Position numbers and translations under genes: made by a program | Notes under the pieces: generated by a model | What the model was told of the DNA's origin: nothing | Seen by the model: only the letters and a program-made list of their open reading frames with translations | The model's database searches: none | Assembly: GCF_015350995.1 (NCBI RefSeq) | Contig: NZ_JADKRW010000002.1 | Span: 248,001-312,000 of the forward strand | Direction: 5' to 3' | DNA length: 64,000 nt | Source of the DNA: Curtobacterium sp. VKM Ac-1393 | Lineage (GTDB): Bacteria > Actinomycetota > Actinomycetes > Actinomycetales > Microbacteriaceae | Part shown: positions 7,536 through 16,329 of the stretch, piece after piece | How positions within the stretch are numbered: the first letter of the stretch is position 1 | Layout: the number at the start of each line of letters is the position of its first letter

Positions 7536-7973
7536 ATGATGAACCGCCACGGCGTCGCACGGAGCACCGCCGAGATGTACGACCCGGCATCTCCAGCCGT
7601 TGCCCTCGAGCCCTACCAGTGCTGGACGAAGCTGCAGGACTCGCGGACCGGCCGCATCGTCACCGTCGCATCGGATCGCATCGAGATCCGCCCGGTGAAC
7701 TTCGTCGCGGACGGGCACTCGATCGTCTTCGACACCTCGAGCGAGGTCGTCCGCTCCGCTGCTGCCGAGCACCGTCCGGTGGTCTTCGAGGTCGACGAGC
7801 ACGACGGGTGGAGCGTGTGGAGCGTCATCGTGCGGGGGACCGTGGCGGAGACGGACGACCTCGACCTGCCCGAAGGCACGGAGTTGCGGTCGATGCTCCC
7901 CACCGTGAAACGGACGCGGCTTCGTCTCACGCCCGACGAGATCACGGGCCGCCTGTTCGACCAGGCGCCCTGA
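7536..7973 (+). CDS. Pyridoxamine 5'-phosphate oxidase-family (PPOX) flavin-binding protein
   Basis: A 145-aa split-barrel protein (YQCWTKLQDSRTGRIVTVASDRIEIRPVNFVADGHSIVFDT, then a strand series ending LRLTPDEITGRLF). Small PPOX proteins bind FMN, F420 or haem; which one cannot be told here. Two ATG codons lie at the start. AGGAGG at 7525-7530 is 5 nt from the first and 8 nt from the second (7539), so the protein may be one residue shorter. Small PPOX proteins occur in DosR-type regulons, consistent with the upstream inverted repeat. Confidence 0.8.
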   Translation: MMNRHGVARSTAEMYDPASPAVALEPYQCWTKLQDSRTGRIVTVASDRIEIRPVNFVADGHSIVFDTSSEVVRSAAAEHRPVVFEVDEHDGWSVWSVIVRGTVAETDDLDLPEGTELRSMLPTVKRTRLRLTPDEITGRLFDQAP

Positions 7974-8032
7974 TCGCGGCCGGCGTGACGACGCGGTCCG
8001 GCTCGCACGGTCGCATGGTCGCACGGTTGGCT

Positions 8033-8058
8033 TAGTATCTGCGTATGCACGTAGACAA
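8033..8058 (+). promoter_or_regulatory. Leaderless promoter and overlapping ArsR operator
   Basis: A -10-like TAGTAT (8033-8038) ends six bases before the ATG at 8045, so transcription probably begins at the start codon. An imperfect inverted repeat TCTGCGT...ACGTAGA (about 8038-8056) spans the -10 to codon 4 and is a good candidate operator for the ArsR repressor it precedes. Confidence 0.5.
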
Positions 8059-8407
8059 GCAGCCATGCGGGCTCGATCCGGAGTCGGAGTACGTCGAACT
8101 TGCGGTCGAGGTCTTTGCGATGCTCGCCGATGCGACCCGGGTGAAGATCATCCTGGCGCTCCGGAACGCCGAGGAGATGTCCGTGAACCACCTGGCCGAC
8201 GTCGTCGACAAGAGTCCGGCGGCAGTGTCGCAGCACCTCGCCAAGCTGCGGCTCGCGCGGATGGTGTCGACCCGTCGCGAGGGCACGACGGTCTTCTACC
8301 GCCTGACCGACGAGCACGCGTCGGGGCTGGTGATCGACGCGGTGAAGCAGGCCGAGCACGTCGTGGGGGCCGCACCGCACCACCGCGGGGAGCAGGTCGG
8401 CGCGTGA
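8045..8407 (+). CDS. ArsR-family metal-sensing repressor
   Basis: A 120-aa winged-helix protein. The recognition helix region is VNHLADVVDKSPAAVSQHLAKLRLARMV, followed by the beta wing STRREGTTVFYRLTD. Cys9 near the N-terminus and histidines at the end (HHRGEQ) are possible metal ligands, as in the NmtR/KmtR/CmtR group. It is followed with a GTGA overlap by a cation diffusion facilitator, the classic arrangement for metal-relieved repression. The metal (Ni, Co, Zn or Cd) cannot be decided from sequence alone. Confidence 0.88.
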   Translation: MHVDKQPCGLDPESEYVELAVEVFAMLADATRVKIILALRNAEEMSVNHLADVVDKSPAAVSQHLAKLRLARMVSTRREGTTVFYRLTDEHASGLVIDAVKQAEHVVGAAPHHRGEQVGA

Positions 8408-9393
8408 CCGACCACGACCACGACGGGCACCAGCACGATCACGACCACCCGCACGCGCACGGCGGCGTGCGGGGCTTCCTCCACCATCTCGTCGTCCCAC
8501 ACACGCACGACTCCGCCGACTCGATCGACGACGCCATGGAGGCGAGCTCGGCCGGTGTCCGCGCGCTCAAGATCAGTCTCTTCGTGCTCCTCGGCACGAC
8601 GATCCTGCAGGCCGTGCTGGTCGCCTTCACCGGCTCGATCGCCCTGCTGGCGGACACCATCCACAACTTCGCGGACGCGCTGACCGCCGTACCACTCTGG
8701 ATCGCGTTCGTCCTGGGGCGGCGGGTCGCGACCCGCCGGATGACGTACGGGTACGGCCGCGCCGAGGACCTCGCCGGCATGTTCATCGTCTTCGTCGTGG
8801 CGCTCTCGGCCGTGGTGGCCGGGTGGCAGGCGATCGACCGGTTCGTCCACCCTCGCCCGGTCGAGGCGCCCTGGCTGCTCGTCGCCGCGGGCCTGATCGG
8901 CTTCGCCGGCAACGAGATCGTCGCGATCTACCGGATCCGGGTCGGCCAGCGGATCGGTTCGGCGGCACTCGTGGCCGACGGCGTGCACGCCCGGCTCGAC
9001 GGCTTCACCTCGCTGTCGGTGGTCCTCGGTGCGATCGGCGTGATGCTCGGCTTCCCACTCGCCGACCCGGTCATCGGCCTGCTCATCTCGATCTCGATCC
9101 TGGTGCTGCTCTGGGGCACGGTGCAGTCGATCGGTACGCGGCTGAAGGACGCCATCGACCCGGCGCTCGTCGAACGTGCCGAGCACGTCCTCGAGCACAC
9201 CGAAGGCGTGCACGGGGTCCGCGACCTCCGTCTCCGGTGGATCGGGCACCGGCTGACCGGATCGGCAACGGTCGAGGTGACGACGACGGATCTGCAGGCC
9301 GCCACGCACGTCGCCGACGAGGCCGCGGAACACGTCCGGCAGACGATCGGGAACCTCGACACGTTCAGCGTGACCCCGACCCGTCAGGCGTGA
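8404..9393 (+). CDS. Cation diffusion facilitator (CDF) metal exporter
   Basis: A 329-aa CDF protein with a His/Asp-rich N-terminal tail (residues 3-20, with HDHD, HQHDHDHPHAH), six membrane helices, and the metal site HNFAD (in LADTIHNFADAL) paired with a later HARLD in helix V. A C-terminal cytoplasmic ferredoxin-like domain follows (LEHTEGVHGVRDLRLRWIGHRLTGSATVEV). It should export a divalent metal by proton antiport. The GTG start overlaps the ArsR stop, so the two are co-expressed. Confidence 0.9.
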   Translation: MTDHDHDGHQHDHDHPHAHGGVRGFLHHLVVPHTHDSADSIDDAMEASSAGVRALKISLFVLLGTTILQAVLVAFTGSIALLADTIHNFADALTAVPLWIAFVLGRRVATRRMTYGYGRAEDLAGMFIVFVVALSAVVAGWQAIDRFVHPRPVEAPWLLVAAGLIGFAGNEIVAIYRIRVGQRIGSAALVADGVHARLDGFTSLSVVLGAIGVMLGFPLADPVIGLLISISILVLLWGTVQSIGTRLKDAIDPALVERAEHVLEHTEGVHGVRDLRLRWIGHRLTGSATVEVTTTDLQAATHVADEAAEHVRQTIGNLDTFSVTPTRQA

Positions 9394-9483
9394 TGCTGCG
9401 CGATCGATGACACGCCCGAGCACACTGTAGCCATGCCGGCGTACCGTCGCCCGGACCACCACCACGGACGATCGGGAGAACGC

Positions 9484-10026
9484 ATGAGCTCGCACACGAC
9501 CAGCACCGCATCGGTCAGCGCCAAGACCCTGCTCCGCATCGCACTCGGAGCCGTGCTCGTCTCGCACGGGTCCCAGAAGCTCTTCGGCGCGTTCGGCGGC
9601 GGCGGCATCGACGGCACCGCCCAGGGCATGCACGCGATGGGGTTCCGCCCCGGCCGACGGAGCGCCGTCCTGGCCGGTCTCGGCGAGGCCGGCTCAGGAG
9701 CGGCCCTGGCTCTGGGGCTCGCCACCCCGATCGCCGGCGCGGGTGCCGCGACGACGATGGGCGTCGCATCGAGCGTGCACACCCCGAACGGCTTCTTCAA
9801 CGCGGACGGCGGCTTCGAGTTCCCGGCGTTCCTCGGCTTCTCGGCGGCGATGTTCGCGCTCGGCGGCCCCGGTCCGGTGTCGCTCGACCACGCCATGCGG
9901 CACGCGTTCGATCGCCCGTGGCTGCGGGCGGTCGCCCTCGCGGCGATCCCGGTCGCGATCGCGGTCCAGGTCGCGCAGCGTCGGAAGGAGCTCGCGTCCG
10001 ACGCGGCGGCGTCCGAAGACGCGTAG
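9484..10026 (+). CDS. DoxX-family membrane protein
   Basis: A 180-aa protein with four membrane helices: LLRIALGAVLVSHGSQKLFGAFGGGGIDGT, a Gly/Ala-rich second helix, FPAFLGFSAAMFALGGPGPVSLD, and a last helix before a charged tail. The SHGxQKLFG motif is typical of the DoxX/DoxD family. I prefer the ATG with GGGAGA upstream over one 51 nt earlier. The family is linked to redox and thiol stress, but no reaction is established for this type. Confidence 0.8.
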   Translation: MSSHTTSTASVSAKTLLRIALGAVLVSHGSQKLFGAFGGGGIDGTAQGMHAMGFRPGRRSAVLAGLGEAGSGAALALGLATPIAGAGAATTMGVASSVHTPNGFFNADGGFEFPAFLGFSAAMFALGGPGPVSLDHAMRHAFDRPWLRAVALAAIPVAIAVQVAQRRKELASDAAASEDA

Positions 10027-10033
10027 ACCAATA

Positions 10034-10073
10034 GACGGGAGGCCCGGTGCCAGCTGGCAGCGGGCCTCCCGTC
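10034..10073. terminator. Bidirectional terminator between doxX-like and antiporter genes
   Basis: 13-bp arms (GACGGGAGGCCCG and its complement, 10034-10046 and 10061-10073) between convergent genes. The arms match the hairpin at 5841-5880, so this is a repeated terminator type of the genome. Confidence 0.75.
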
Positions 10074-10124
10074 CGGCGGTCGTCACGCCGTCACCCCGCG
10101 GTGTCGCTGAGCACGTCGGTGACG

Positions 10125-11705
10125 TCACGCAGGGCTGATGCCGCCCAACCGTGCCTCTTCGGCGTCGTAGCCGGCGCGGACCTGGCGCAGCACGAGGTCG
10201 TCGATCTCGTCCGCGTCACGGAGCCGCAGCAGGGTCGCGGCCTTGTGCTGCACGAGGGCGAGCTCGAGGGCGACGGCGGTGTCGTGCCGTTGCACGGCGG
10301 GGTGCTCGTCGTCGTCCTCCTCACGCGCCTGGATGACGTCGAGGTGCGCCTCGTAGTCCTTCCGCACGCGCTCGACCGTGGCGCGGTCGGCGCCGGACGA
10401 CCGGGCGAGCCGGGGGAGCGCATCGAGTGCCTCCTCGATCGCGGTCCGCTCGGCGAAGCGGCGTTCCTCGCCGACCGACTCGTCCTCGGGCAGGGCCGCA
10501 CGGCGCAGGACGGCCGGCAGCACGAGGGCCTGCCCGACGATCGTGACGACGACCACGCCTGCCGTCACGAAGACGATGAGGTCGCGGTCGGGGAAGTCCG
10601 CTCCGGACTCGAGCACACGGGGCACGGCGACGGCCATCGCGAGCGAGACCGCGCCACGGAACCCCGCGAAGCCGCTGACGAGCCGGTCGCGGTGCCCCTC
10701 GCGCGGTCCGCCACCGGTCTTCCGGGTGACGAGCCACACGGTGCCCCCGGCGGCGTTGAGGAAGGCGAACCGCACGACGACGAGCACCACCGCGACGGCG
10801 AGCACGATCCCGCCGGCGCGCAGGAGCTCGGCGGGTTCGAGGGCCCGGGCCGCGACCATCGCCTCGATGCCGACCAGGACGAACAGTGCGCCGTTGAGCA
10901 GGAAGGTCAGGAACGACCAGAACGCCCGGACCTGCTGCCGGGTCTCGGCGCGGTCGAGCTTCGGGCCGACCTGGCTGACGACGATCCCGGCCGCCACCAC
11001 CGCGAGCACGCCGGAGGCACCGATCGCCTCGGCCGCCAGGAACGCACCGAACGGCACGAGGAGCGTGACGAGGTTCTCGAGCACCACGGTGTCGACCCGG
11101 CGCAGCACGAGCGTGCCGACCCACGCGGCGGCGAGTCCGGCGGCGACCCCGCCCACGTACGACAGGACGAGCATGCCGGACACGCCCCAGAAGGTGAGCT
11201 CCTGGGTGCCGACCGTGACGGCGACGGCGATGCCGTAGACGACGAGGGTCGTGCCGTCGTTGACCAGGCTCTCGGCACGCAGGACCGTGACGTTCCGGCG
11301 GGGCAGCATCTTCGTGAGCACGCCGACAGCGGTGGCGTCGGTCGGGGCCACGGCGGCGCCGAGCACCCACGCCGGACCCCAGGGCAGGCCGAGCAGGTGG
11401 AGCAGCACGGCGACGGCGCCGGCTGTGACGACCACGAGCAGAGTGCCCATCAGGACGATGCCGCGCAGGTTCTTCCGGATCTCGCGGAGCGACGTCGTCA
11501 GGCTCTCCCAGTACAGGAGCGCCGGCAGGAACAGCAACAGGACGGCGTCGGCCGGCAGCTCGACGTCCGCGAACTGCGGGACGAACGCCAGGGCTGCCCC
11601 GAAGACGAGCAGCAGCACCGGTGGGGCCACCCGGATCCGGTCCGCGATCCCCGCCGTCAGCGCGATGGCGAGGCCGAGGACGACCACCAGTTCAGGACCC
11701 AGCAC
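10125..11705 (-). CDS. Na+/H+ (monovalent cation:proton) antiporter, CPA1 family
   Basis: A 526-aa protein with about twelve membrane helices (LGLAIALTAGIADRIRVAPPVLLLVFGAA at the start) and the CPA1 core motifs VAPTDATAVGVL and LVNDGTTLVVYGIAV. A cytoplasmic tail of about 120 residues rich in Glu/Arg follows. It resembles NhaP/YjcE exchangers, which expel Na+ (or K+) for protons. I start at the GTG preceded by GAGGAG at five bases; longer frames would run through the promoter region. The tail (PEDESVGEERRFAERTAIEEALDAL) is predicted helical. Confidence 0.88.
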   Translation of the reverse strand: MLGPELVVVLGLAIALTAGIADRIRVAPPVLLLVFGAALAFVPQFADVELPADAVLLLFLPALLYWESLTTSLREIRKNLRGIVLMGTLLVVVTAGAVAVLLHLLGLPWGPAWVLGAAVAPTDATAVGVLTKMLPRRNVTVLRAESLVNDGTTLVVYGIAVAVTVGTQELTFWGVSGMLVLSYVGGVAAGLAAAWVGTLVLRRVDTVVLENLVTLLVPFGAFLAAEAIGASGVLAVVAAGIVVSQVGPKLDRAETRQQVRAFWSFLTFLLNGALFVLVGIEAMVAARALEPAELLRAGGIVLAVAVVLVVVRFAFLNAAGGTVWLVTRKTGGGPREGHRDRLVSGFAGFRGAVSLAMAVAVPRVLESGADFPDRDLIVFVTAGVVVVTIVGQALVLPAVLRRAALPEDESVGEERRFAERTAIEEALDALPRLARSSGADRATVERVRKDYEAHLDVIQAREEDDDEHPAVQRHDTAVALELALVQHKAATLLRLRDADEIDDLVLRQVRAGYDAEEARLGGISPA

Positions 11706-11772
11706 GTGCACTCCTCGTTCGACCGACGCTCCAGTCAACGCGGAGTGCCCGTGGAAGCTTCCAGATGCGTGC

Positions 11773-12897
11773 TCACACGGGGTTCGGGCGCCGCGCCAGC
11801 CGCCGCCACCACGCACGCCACGGCAACGACGTCGCGAGCGCCAGACCGATCACGACGCTGCCGAACCACGCGACGATGCCGCCGGGGATCGGCACGAGCA
11901 GGCTCGTCCACAGCAGCACCGCGAGCACCCCGAGCACGTACGCCGCCCCGGCCTTCAGGTACCGCAGCCGCTTCAGTCCGGCGGCCTCGTCCAGCCGCGA
12001 GGTCAACCGCGCCAGGAACACCGCCCCGACCCCGATCGCCGCCACCGCGACCGCCGTCTGTTCGAGTGCCCCGAGCCCGTCCGCGCCGAGTGCACCGGAC
12101 CCGGACAGGCTGTACACCCCGTCGAGGATCTCGAACAGCATGAACACGACGAGTCCGCGTTCGAACACCACGGTCGACGCGTACGCGTGGATCCGCCAGG
12201 CGCCGCGGCCGACCCCGATCGACGCGGTGTCCGACCCGACCCCGTCGAGCGCCCAGGCGGCGACACGCTTTGACCCGAGGTAGGCGGCGAGCCCCGCGGC
12301 CCCACCGAGCACGGCCGGCAGCACGGCACCCGGCGACCACGCGCGGTCGAGACCGACGAGCACGACCGTGACGGCGACCCCTGTCGCAGCGGTGACCAGG
12401 GACCAGGCGCGAGGACGCGCGACGGCGGCGAGCCGGGCCTCCAGGCGGCCCAGCCAGGACCTGCGCGACGCACGGTCCGTGTTGAACAGGTACTCGGCGA
12501 ACACGAGCCAGATGAACGCGGCGCCGAAGGCGGCGAGGCCCGGGCGTACCTCGGCGAGGTGCGCCGAGAACGATCCGGGGGCGAAGACGGCCTCCTGCAC
12601 GGAGCTCGCCGGGTCGGTCGCGTCACCGACCGCGACCGCCGCCGGCGGCAGGAGCAGGCGCATCGCGAGCACGCCCGCGACGATCCCGAGCGACAGGAAC
12701 AGCCGGCGGGCGGGGGAGTGCAGTCGTCCGGCGATGCCCGCCATCGGCACCGACGAGTCGGCGGCCATCGCGATCTCGAGGAACGCGAGCGCGACGAACG
12801 CGAGGGCGGCGGCGGGGCCGAGGACGACCCAGGCCGCCGCGGCGGCGGCCGCGGTGATGAACAGGGGGACGGTCAAGAGCGATCTCGTGGCCATCAC
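11773..12897 (-). CDS. DUF475 (TerC-like) integral membrane protein
   Basis: A 374-aa polytopic protein. It has LAFVALAFLEIAMAADSSVPMAGI near residue 35 (the acidic membrane motif of the family, normally EIxLSxDNAV), FAEYLFNTDRAS in the middle, and ILDGVYSLSGSGALG near residue 265. This layout fits DUF475, a relative of the TerC/Alx metal-exporter superfamily; a role in metal or redox homeostasis is inference. It lies 67 nt upstream of the antiporter on the same strand and may be co-transcribed. Two adjacent ATG codons could serve as start. Confidence 0.75.
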   Translation of the reverse strand: MMATRSLLTVPLFITAAAAAAAWVVLGPAAALAFVALAFLEIAMAADSSVPMAGIAGRLHSPARRLFLSLGIVAGVLAMRLLLPPAAVAVGDATDPASSVQEAVFAPGSFSAHLAEVRPGLAAFGAAFIWLVFAEYLFNTDRASRRSWLGRLEARLAAVARPRAWSLVTAATGVAVTVVLVGLDRAWSPGAVLPAVLGGAAGLAAYLGSKRVAAWALDGVGSDTASIGVGRGAWRIHAYASTVVFERGLVVFMLFEILDGVYSLSGSGALGADGLGALEQTAVAVAAIGVGAVFLARLTSRLDEAAGLKRLRYLKAGAAYVLGVLAVLLWTSLLVPIPGGIVAWFGSVVIGLALATSLPWRAWWRRLARRPNPV

Positions 12898-12983
12898 CCC
12901 ATCCAGTACCCGTCGCCTGGGTGGGTGGTGGAGCGCTCCTGCGCATCAGCCTGGAGGCGCGGGTCGATCCGCGCAGAACGGGT

Positions 12984-13017
12984 GACGGCCCGTCCCCACT
13001 TGCGGGGACGGGCCGTC
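12984..13017 (-). terminator. Terminator downstream of the HTH-MurA gene
   Basis: Perfect 14-bp arms GACGGCCCGTCCCC / GGGGACGGGCCGTC with a six-base loop, 24 nt after the minus-strand stop at 13042. There is no T-run, as is usual for GC-rich actinobacterial terminators. Confidence 0.75.
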
Positions 13018-13041
13018 AGGTCACGCGGGCAGGCGGTCGCC

Positions 13042-14610
13042 TCAGTCGTGGAACGTCTCGATGGAGGCGCCCAGCGAGTTCAGACGCTCCTGCAGCTGCT
13101 CGTAGCCGCGGGCGATGATGCCCACGTTGCGCAGGACGCTCTCGCCCTTCGCCGCGAGCATCGCCAGCAGGATGACCACCGCGGGGCGGAGGGCCGGCGG
13201 GCAGCTGATCTCGGCACCGGAGAAGTGCGTCGGGCCGGTGACGTCGAGGCGGTGCGGGTCGCGCAGGGTGACGCTCGCGCCGAGGCGGGTCAGGTCGAGC
13301 AGGTGGATCGCCCGGCCCTCGTACACCCAGTCGTGCACGAGCGTGGTGCCCTCGGCCATGGCGGCGATGACGACGAAGAACGGCAGGTTGTCGATGTTCA
13401 GCCCGGGGAACGGCATCGCGTGGATCTTGTCGATCGGAGCGTGCAGCTCGGACGGGTGCACGGTGATGTCGACCAGGCGGGTGCGGCCGTTGGCGGCCGG
13501 GTACTCGTCGGTGACGTCGAACCGCAGCCCCATCTCGGCCAGGGTCGCGAGCTCGATCTCGAGGAACTCGATCGGCGCACGCGTGACCGTCAGCGTGGAG
13601 TCGGTGACGATGCCAGCGGTCAGCAGGCTCATCGCCTCGACCGGGTCCTCGCTCGGCCAGTAGTCCACGACCTCGTCGATGCGGCTCTTGCCGGTGATGC
13701 GGAGCGTCGTCGTGCCGATGCCCTCGATCTGCACCCCGAGCAGCTCGAGGAAGAAGCAGAGGTCCTGCACCATGTAGTTGGGGCTGGCGTTCCGGATCAC
13801 GGTCTCGCCGTCGCGGGCGGCCGCGGCCAGGATCGCGTTCTCGGTGACGGTGTCGCCGCGCTCCGTGAGGACGACGGACTTCGTGGGGACGTCCTGGTTC
13901 GCGACGCCGACCTCGTACCAGCCGGAGGTCGCCTCGACGTCGACGCCGAAGGGCCGCAGGGCGATGAGGTGCGGTTCGACCGTACGGGTGCCGAGGTCGC
14001 AGCCACCGGCGTACGGGAGCCGGAAGGACTCGTACCGGCCGCTGAGCGGACCGAGGAACATCAGCACGCTGCGGGTGCGGCGGGCCGCGTCGGCGTCGAT
14101 CGCGTCGAGGCGCAGGTCGGACGGGGCGACGATCTCGAGGGTCTCGCCGTCCTCGGACCACGTGACGCTCGCGCCGAGGCTGCGGAGCACGTCGATGATG
14201 CGGTCGACCTCGACGATCCGGGCGACCTTGTGCAGCCGGGTGACGCCGCGGTTGAGCAGCGAGGCGCAGAGCAGCGCGACGGCGGCGTTCTTGCTCGAGT
14301 TGACGGCGATGGACCCGCTGAGCTTCCGGCCGCCCTGCACGCGCAGGTGGGCACGCTGCGGTGCGCCGCCGATCGAGACGATCTGCTGGTCGAGGGCGTC
14401 GCTGATGCGGGTGAGCATCTCGAGGGACAGGTTCTGCCCACCCTGTTCGATGCGGTTGATCGCGCTCTGGCTGGTGCCGACCCGTTCGGCGAGTTGCGCC
14501 TGGGTCATGCTGCGGCCCTTGCGGGCGCCCCGGATGAGGGCACCGACCTCGCGGAGGGGTGCTGCGGTCGCCGAGGATGCCGGCGGGACGACGGTGGTGG
14601 TGTCGGTCAT
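13042..14610 (-). CDS. HTH-MurA fusion: UDP-GlcNAc 1-carboxyvinyltransferase with N-terminal XRE domain
   Basis: 522 aa. Residues about 20-75 form an XRE-type helix-turn-helix (RGARKGRSMTQAQLAERVGT, then SQSAINRIEQGG). Residues 86-522 form the two inverse alpha/beta domains of EPSP/MurA transferases. The active-site lysine (Lys107 in SSKNAA) and the phosphoenolpyruvate-binding cysteine (Cys204 in AGGCDLGTRTVEPH) are present, so it should still make enolpyruvyl-UDP-GlcNAc, the first peptidoglycan step. Motifs are looser than in housekeeping MurA (for example RTVEPH where RxVDLH is usual), suggesting a paralogue. The fused DNA-binding domain hints at substrate-linked autoregulation, which is inference. 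Confidence 0.85.
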   Translation of the reverse strand: MTDTTTVVPPASSATAAPLREVGALIRGARKGRSMTQAQLAERVGTSQSAINRIEQGGQNLSLEMLTRISDALDQQIVSIGGAPQRAHLRVQGGRKLSGSIAVNSSKNAAVALLCASLLNRGVTRLHKVARIVEVDRIIDVLRSLGASVTWSEDGETLEIVAPSDLRLDAIDADAARRTRSVLMFLGPLSGRYESFRLPYAGGCDLGTRTVEPHLIALRPFGVDVEATSGWYEVGVANQDVPTKSVVLTERGDTVTENAILAAAARDGETVIRNASPNYMVQDLCFFLELLGVQIEGIGTTTLRITGKSRIDEVVDYWPSEDPVEAMSLLTAGIVTDSTLTVTRAPIEFLEIELATLAEMGLRFDVTDEYPAANGRTRLVDITVHPSELHAPIDKIHAMPFPGLNIDNLPFFVVIAAMAEGTTLVHDWVYEGRAIHLLDLTRLGASVTLRDPHRLDVTGPTHFSGAEISCPPALRPAVVILLAMLAAKGESVLRNVGIIARGYEQLQERLNSLGASIETFHD

Positions 14611-14794
14611 GGCGCCAACGTAACACGCTCATGAGATAAACCGACCGAAGAACGAGAGTCGTCGCGTGTTTGGAGGTCTCGAATACGTCACAGCTGAGAA
14701 TTCGGGGGACGAAGACGCTCAGGGATCGGTCAGTGTCGCGCGCACGATCGAGTCGCCGGAGTGCGCCGGGTCGCCGTCGTCCGCCACTGGCAGT

Positions 14795-15919
14795 TCAGGC
14801 CGTGGACCACCCGAGGTCATCGCCGTTGAACTCCCACGCCGTGGCTTCGGTGGTGTCGACGACGGGCTGCGGATCGCGGAGCCAGACAGTGGTGTCCGGC
14901 GTCCACCCGGCGATGACACTCGCCGTGTCCGGCCCGACCGGGATCGCCGTCCCCGCGCCGCGGAGCCACGCTCGCACCGTGAGGTGGACGGCGTCGTACT
15001 CCTCGGCCACGCCCGACCAGTCCGGCGTCACCCACGCACCGTCGCGGCCGGTCGTCCAGTACCAGTCGTGGCGCCGGGTCGTCCCACTGACGTCGACGGA
15101 CCACCGCCGGCAGAGGTCGCCCCAGCCCTCGGCGTCGTCGATCACCAGGACACGCGCGTCGGGCGACGGGTCGACAGGGGCGACGGTGGCGCGCTCCCAC
15201 CCGAGGTCGTCCTCGACGGCCCAGAGCCCGATCGGCCCGAGTACACCGAGCGTGGCCGTCGTCGCGACGAGTCCGGACGGCGCGGTGGACCACCAGGACC
15301 CGCCGACGTTCGACGCCGCCGGTCGACGGCGGTCGCGCGCACGCACCGCCGCGAGTTCGGCTTCGAGCGCTCCTCGCCAGGTGACGAGCGCCCGCGCCGC
15401 CTGGTCGGGAGCGTCCGCGCTTCCAGGGTGCTCGCCGTGCTCGTCATCGAAATCGACGCTCCACTGCCGCTGGCTCTGCGGCGCGTCGATGAGCCGCGCA
15501 ACCGCCGGCGTCGAAGCCCACACGTCCGCCAGACGGGCGACAACCGGGGCGAGGTCCGGTTGTGCGACGAGGACGTCCCGCGCGTCCGGCTCCTGCCAGT
15601 ACATCGCCGACGAAGCCGTCTGAGCGAGGGCGTGCGCCACGTGCGCGAGCCCGACCCTGCGCGGCTCCGACGCCTCGACGGCCGCTTCCACTGCACGAGC
15701 GAGCTCCGCGGCCGACGGCGGGGGCTCGGGACGGTCGGCGCCGGGACCGAACAACGAGATCGAACCACCACGGTCGCGCTCCACGTGGTAGTCCGCCCAG
15801 AAGAAGGCGAGGTGCAGGGCTTCGCCGACGTCGGATTCCTCGTCGAGCACCTGGAGGAGGAGTTCCGTGCAGAAGCGCCGCCCGCGGGGTCCGACGAGCA
15901 GGTCCGAGGCACTGATCAC
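14795..15919 (-). CDS. Conserved-looking protein of unknown function
   Basis: A 374-aa soluble protein rich in Trp and Asp, beginning (GTG) ISASDLLVGPRGRRFCTELLLQVLDEE. It has no signal peptide, membrane helix or motif I recognise. The N-terminal half is alpha-helical and Ala-rich; the C-terminal half has many WxxD-type beta segments (WYWTTGRDGAWVTPDW, AWEFNGDDLGW), suggesting two domains. Codon usage (strong G/C third position) supports a real gene. It is divergent from the flagellar operon and upstream of the HTH-MurA gene on the same strand, separated by 184 nt. Confidence 0.65.
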   Translation of the reverse strand: MISASDLLVGPRGRRFCTELLLQVLDEESDVGEALHLAFFWADYHVERDRGGSISLFGPGADRPEPPPSAAELARAVEAAVEASEPRRVGLAHVAHALAQTASSAMYWQEPDARDVLVAQPDLAPVVARLADVWASTPAVARLIDAPQSQRQWSVDFDDEHGEHPGSADAPDQAARALVTWRGALEAELAAVRARDRRRPAASNVGGSWWSTAPSGLVATTATLGVLGPIGLWAVEDDLGWERATVAPVDPSPDARVLVIDDAEGWGDLCRRWSVDVSGTTRRHDWYWTTGRDGAWVTPDWSGVAEEYDAVHLTVRAWLRGAGTAIPVGPDTASVIAGWTPDTTVWLRDPQPVVDTTEATAWEFNGDDLGWSTA

Positions 15920-15942
15920 CGTCCCAGGCTAGTGACCGCGTC

Positions 15943-15969
15943 TAACGCTCCGGCCCCACCCGCCGATAG
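15943..15969 (+). promoter_or_regulatory. FliA/WhiG-type flagellar promoter upstream of flbD
   Basis: TAAC (15943-15946), a 15-nt spacer, then GCCGATAG (15962-15969). This matches the sigma-28 family consensus TAAA-N15-GCCGATAA closely. It lies 77 nt before flbD, the first gene of the flagellar run. A weaker copy of the -10 element (ACCGATAG, 18160-18167) precedes fliM. Confidence 0.7.
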
Positions 15970-16046
15970 ACCTCCGTGCAAGCCCACGGACGGGCGGCAT
16001 CCCGCCCCACGGACGGCGGCGGGACGATCGAGAACCAGGACGGGCC

Positions 16047-16328
16047 ATGATCGTCGTCACACGACTCAACGACAGCGCATTCGCTGTCAACCCCGACCTC
16101 GTGGAGCGCATCCACGAGACGCCGGACACGACGCTCATCATGGTCGACGGGGCGAAGTACATCGTCCGCGAGTCCATGGCCGACGTCATCGACCTGATCG
16201 CCGCCTACCGTGCCCGCATCGTCGGGATGGCGTACGGCACCGACCTGCCGACCACACGGAACGCCACCGGCCCGCAGCCGACGCTCGCCGCCGTCGCACC
16301 CCTCCGCACGCAGGACGGGGGCCGCTGA
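16047..16328 (+). CDS. flbD: FlbD-family flagellar protein
   Basis: A 93-aa protein whose first 65 residues fit the small FlbD/SwrD family: MIVVTRLNDSAFAVNPDLVERIHETPDTTLIMVDG, then KYIVRESMADVIDLI. In Bacillus the homologue SwrD boosts flagellar motor power. The C-terminal 30 residues are an extension. It is the first gene of the flagellar operon and abuts motA, whose GTG follows one base after the stop. A sigma-28-type promoter lies upstream. Confidence 0.9.
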   Translation: MIVVTRLNDSAFAVNPDLVERIHETPDTTLIMVDGAKYIVRESMADVIDLIAAYRARIVGMAYGTDLPTTRNATGPQPTLAAVAPLRTQDGGR

Positions 16329-16329
16329 C

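Noticed and set aside
10047..12143. 698-codon plus-strand frame opposite the antiporter
   Set aside because: Antisense shadow; the minus strand gives a clear CPA1 antiporter with membrane helices.
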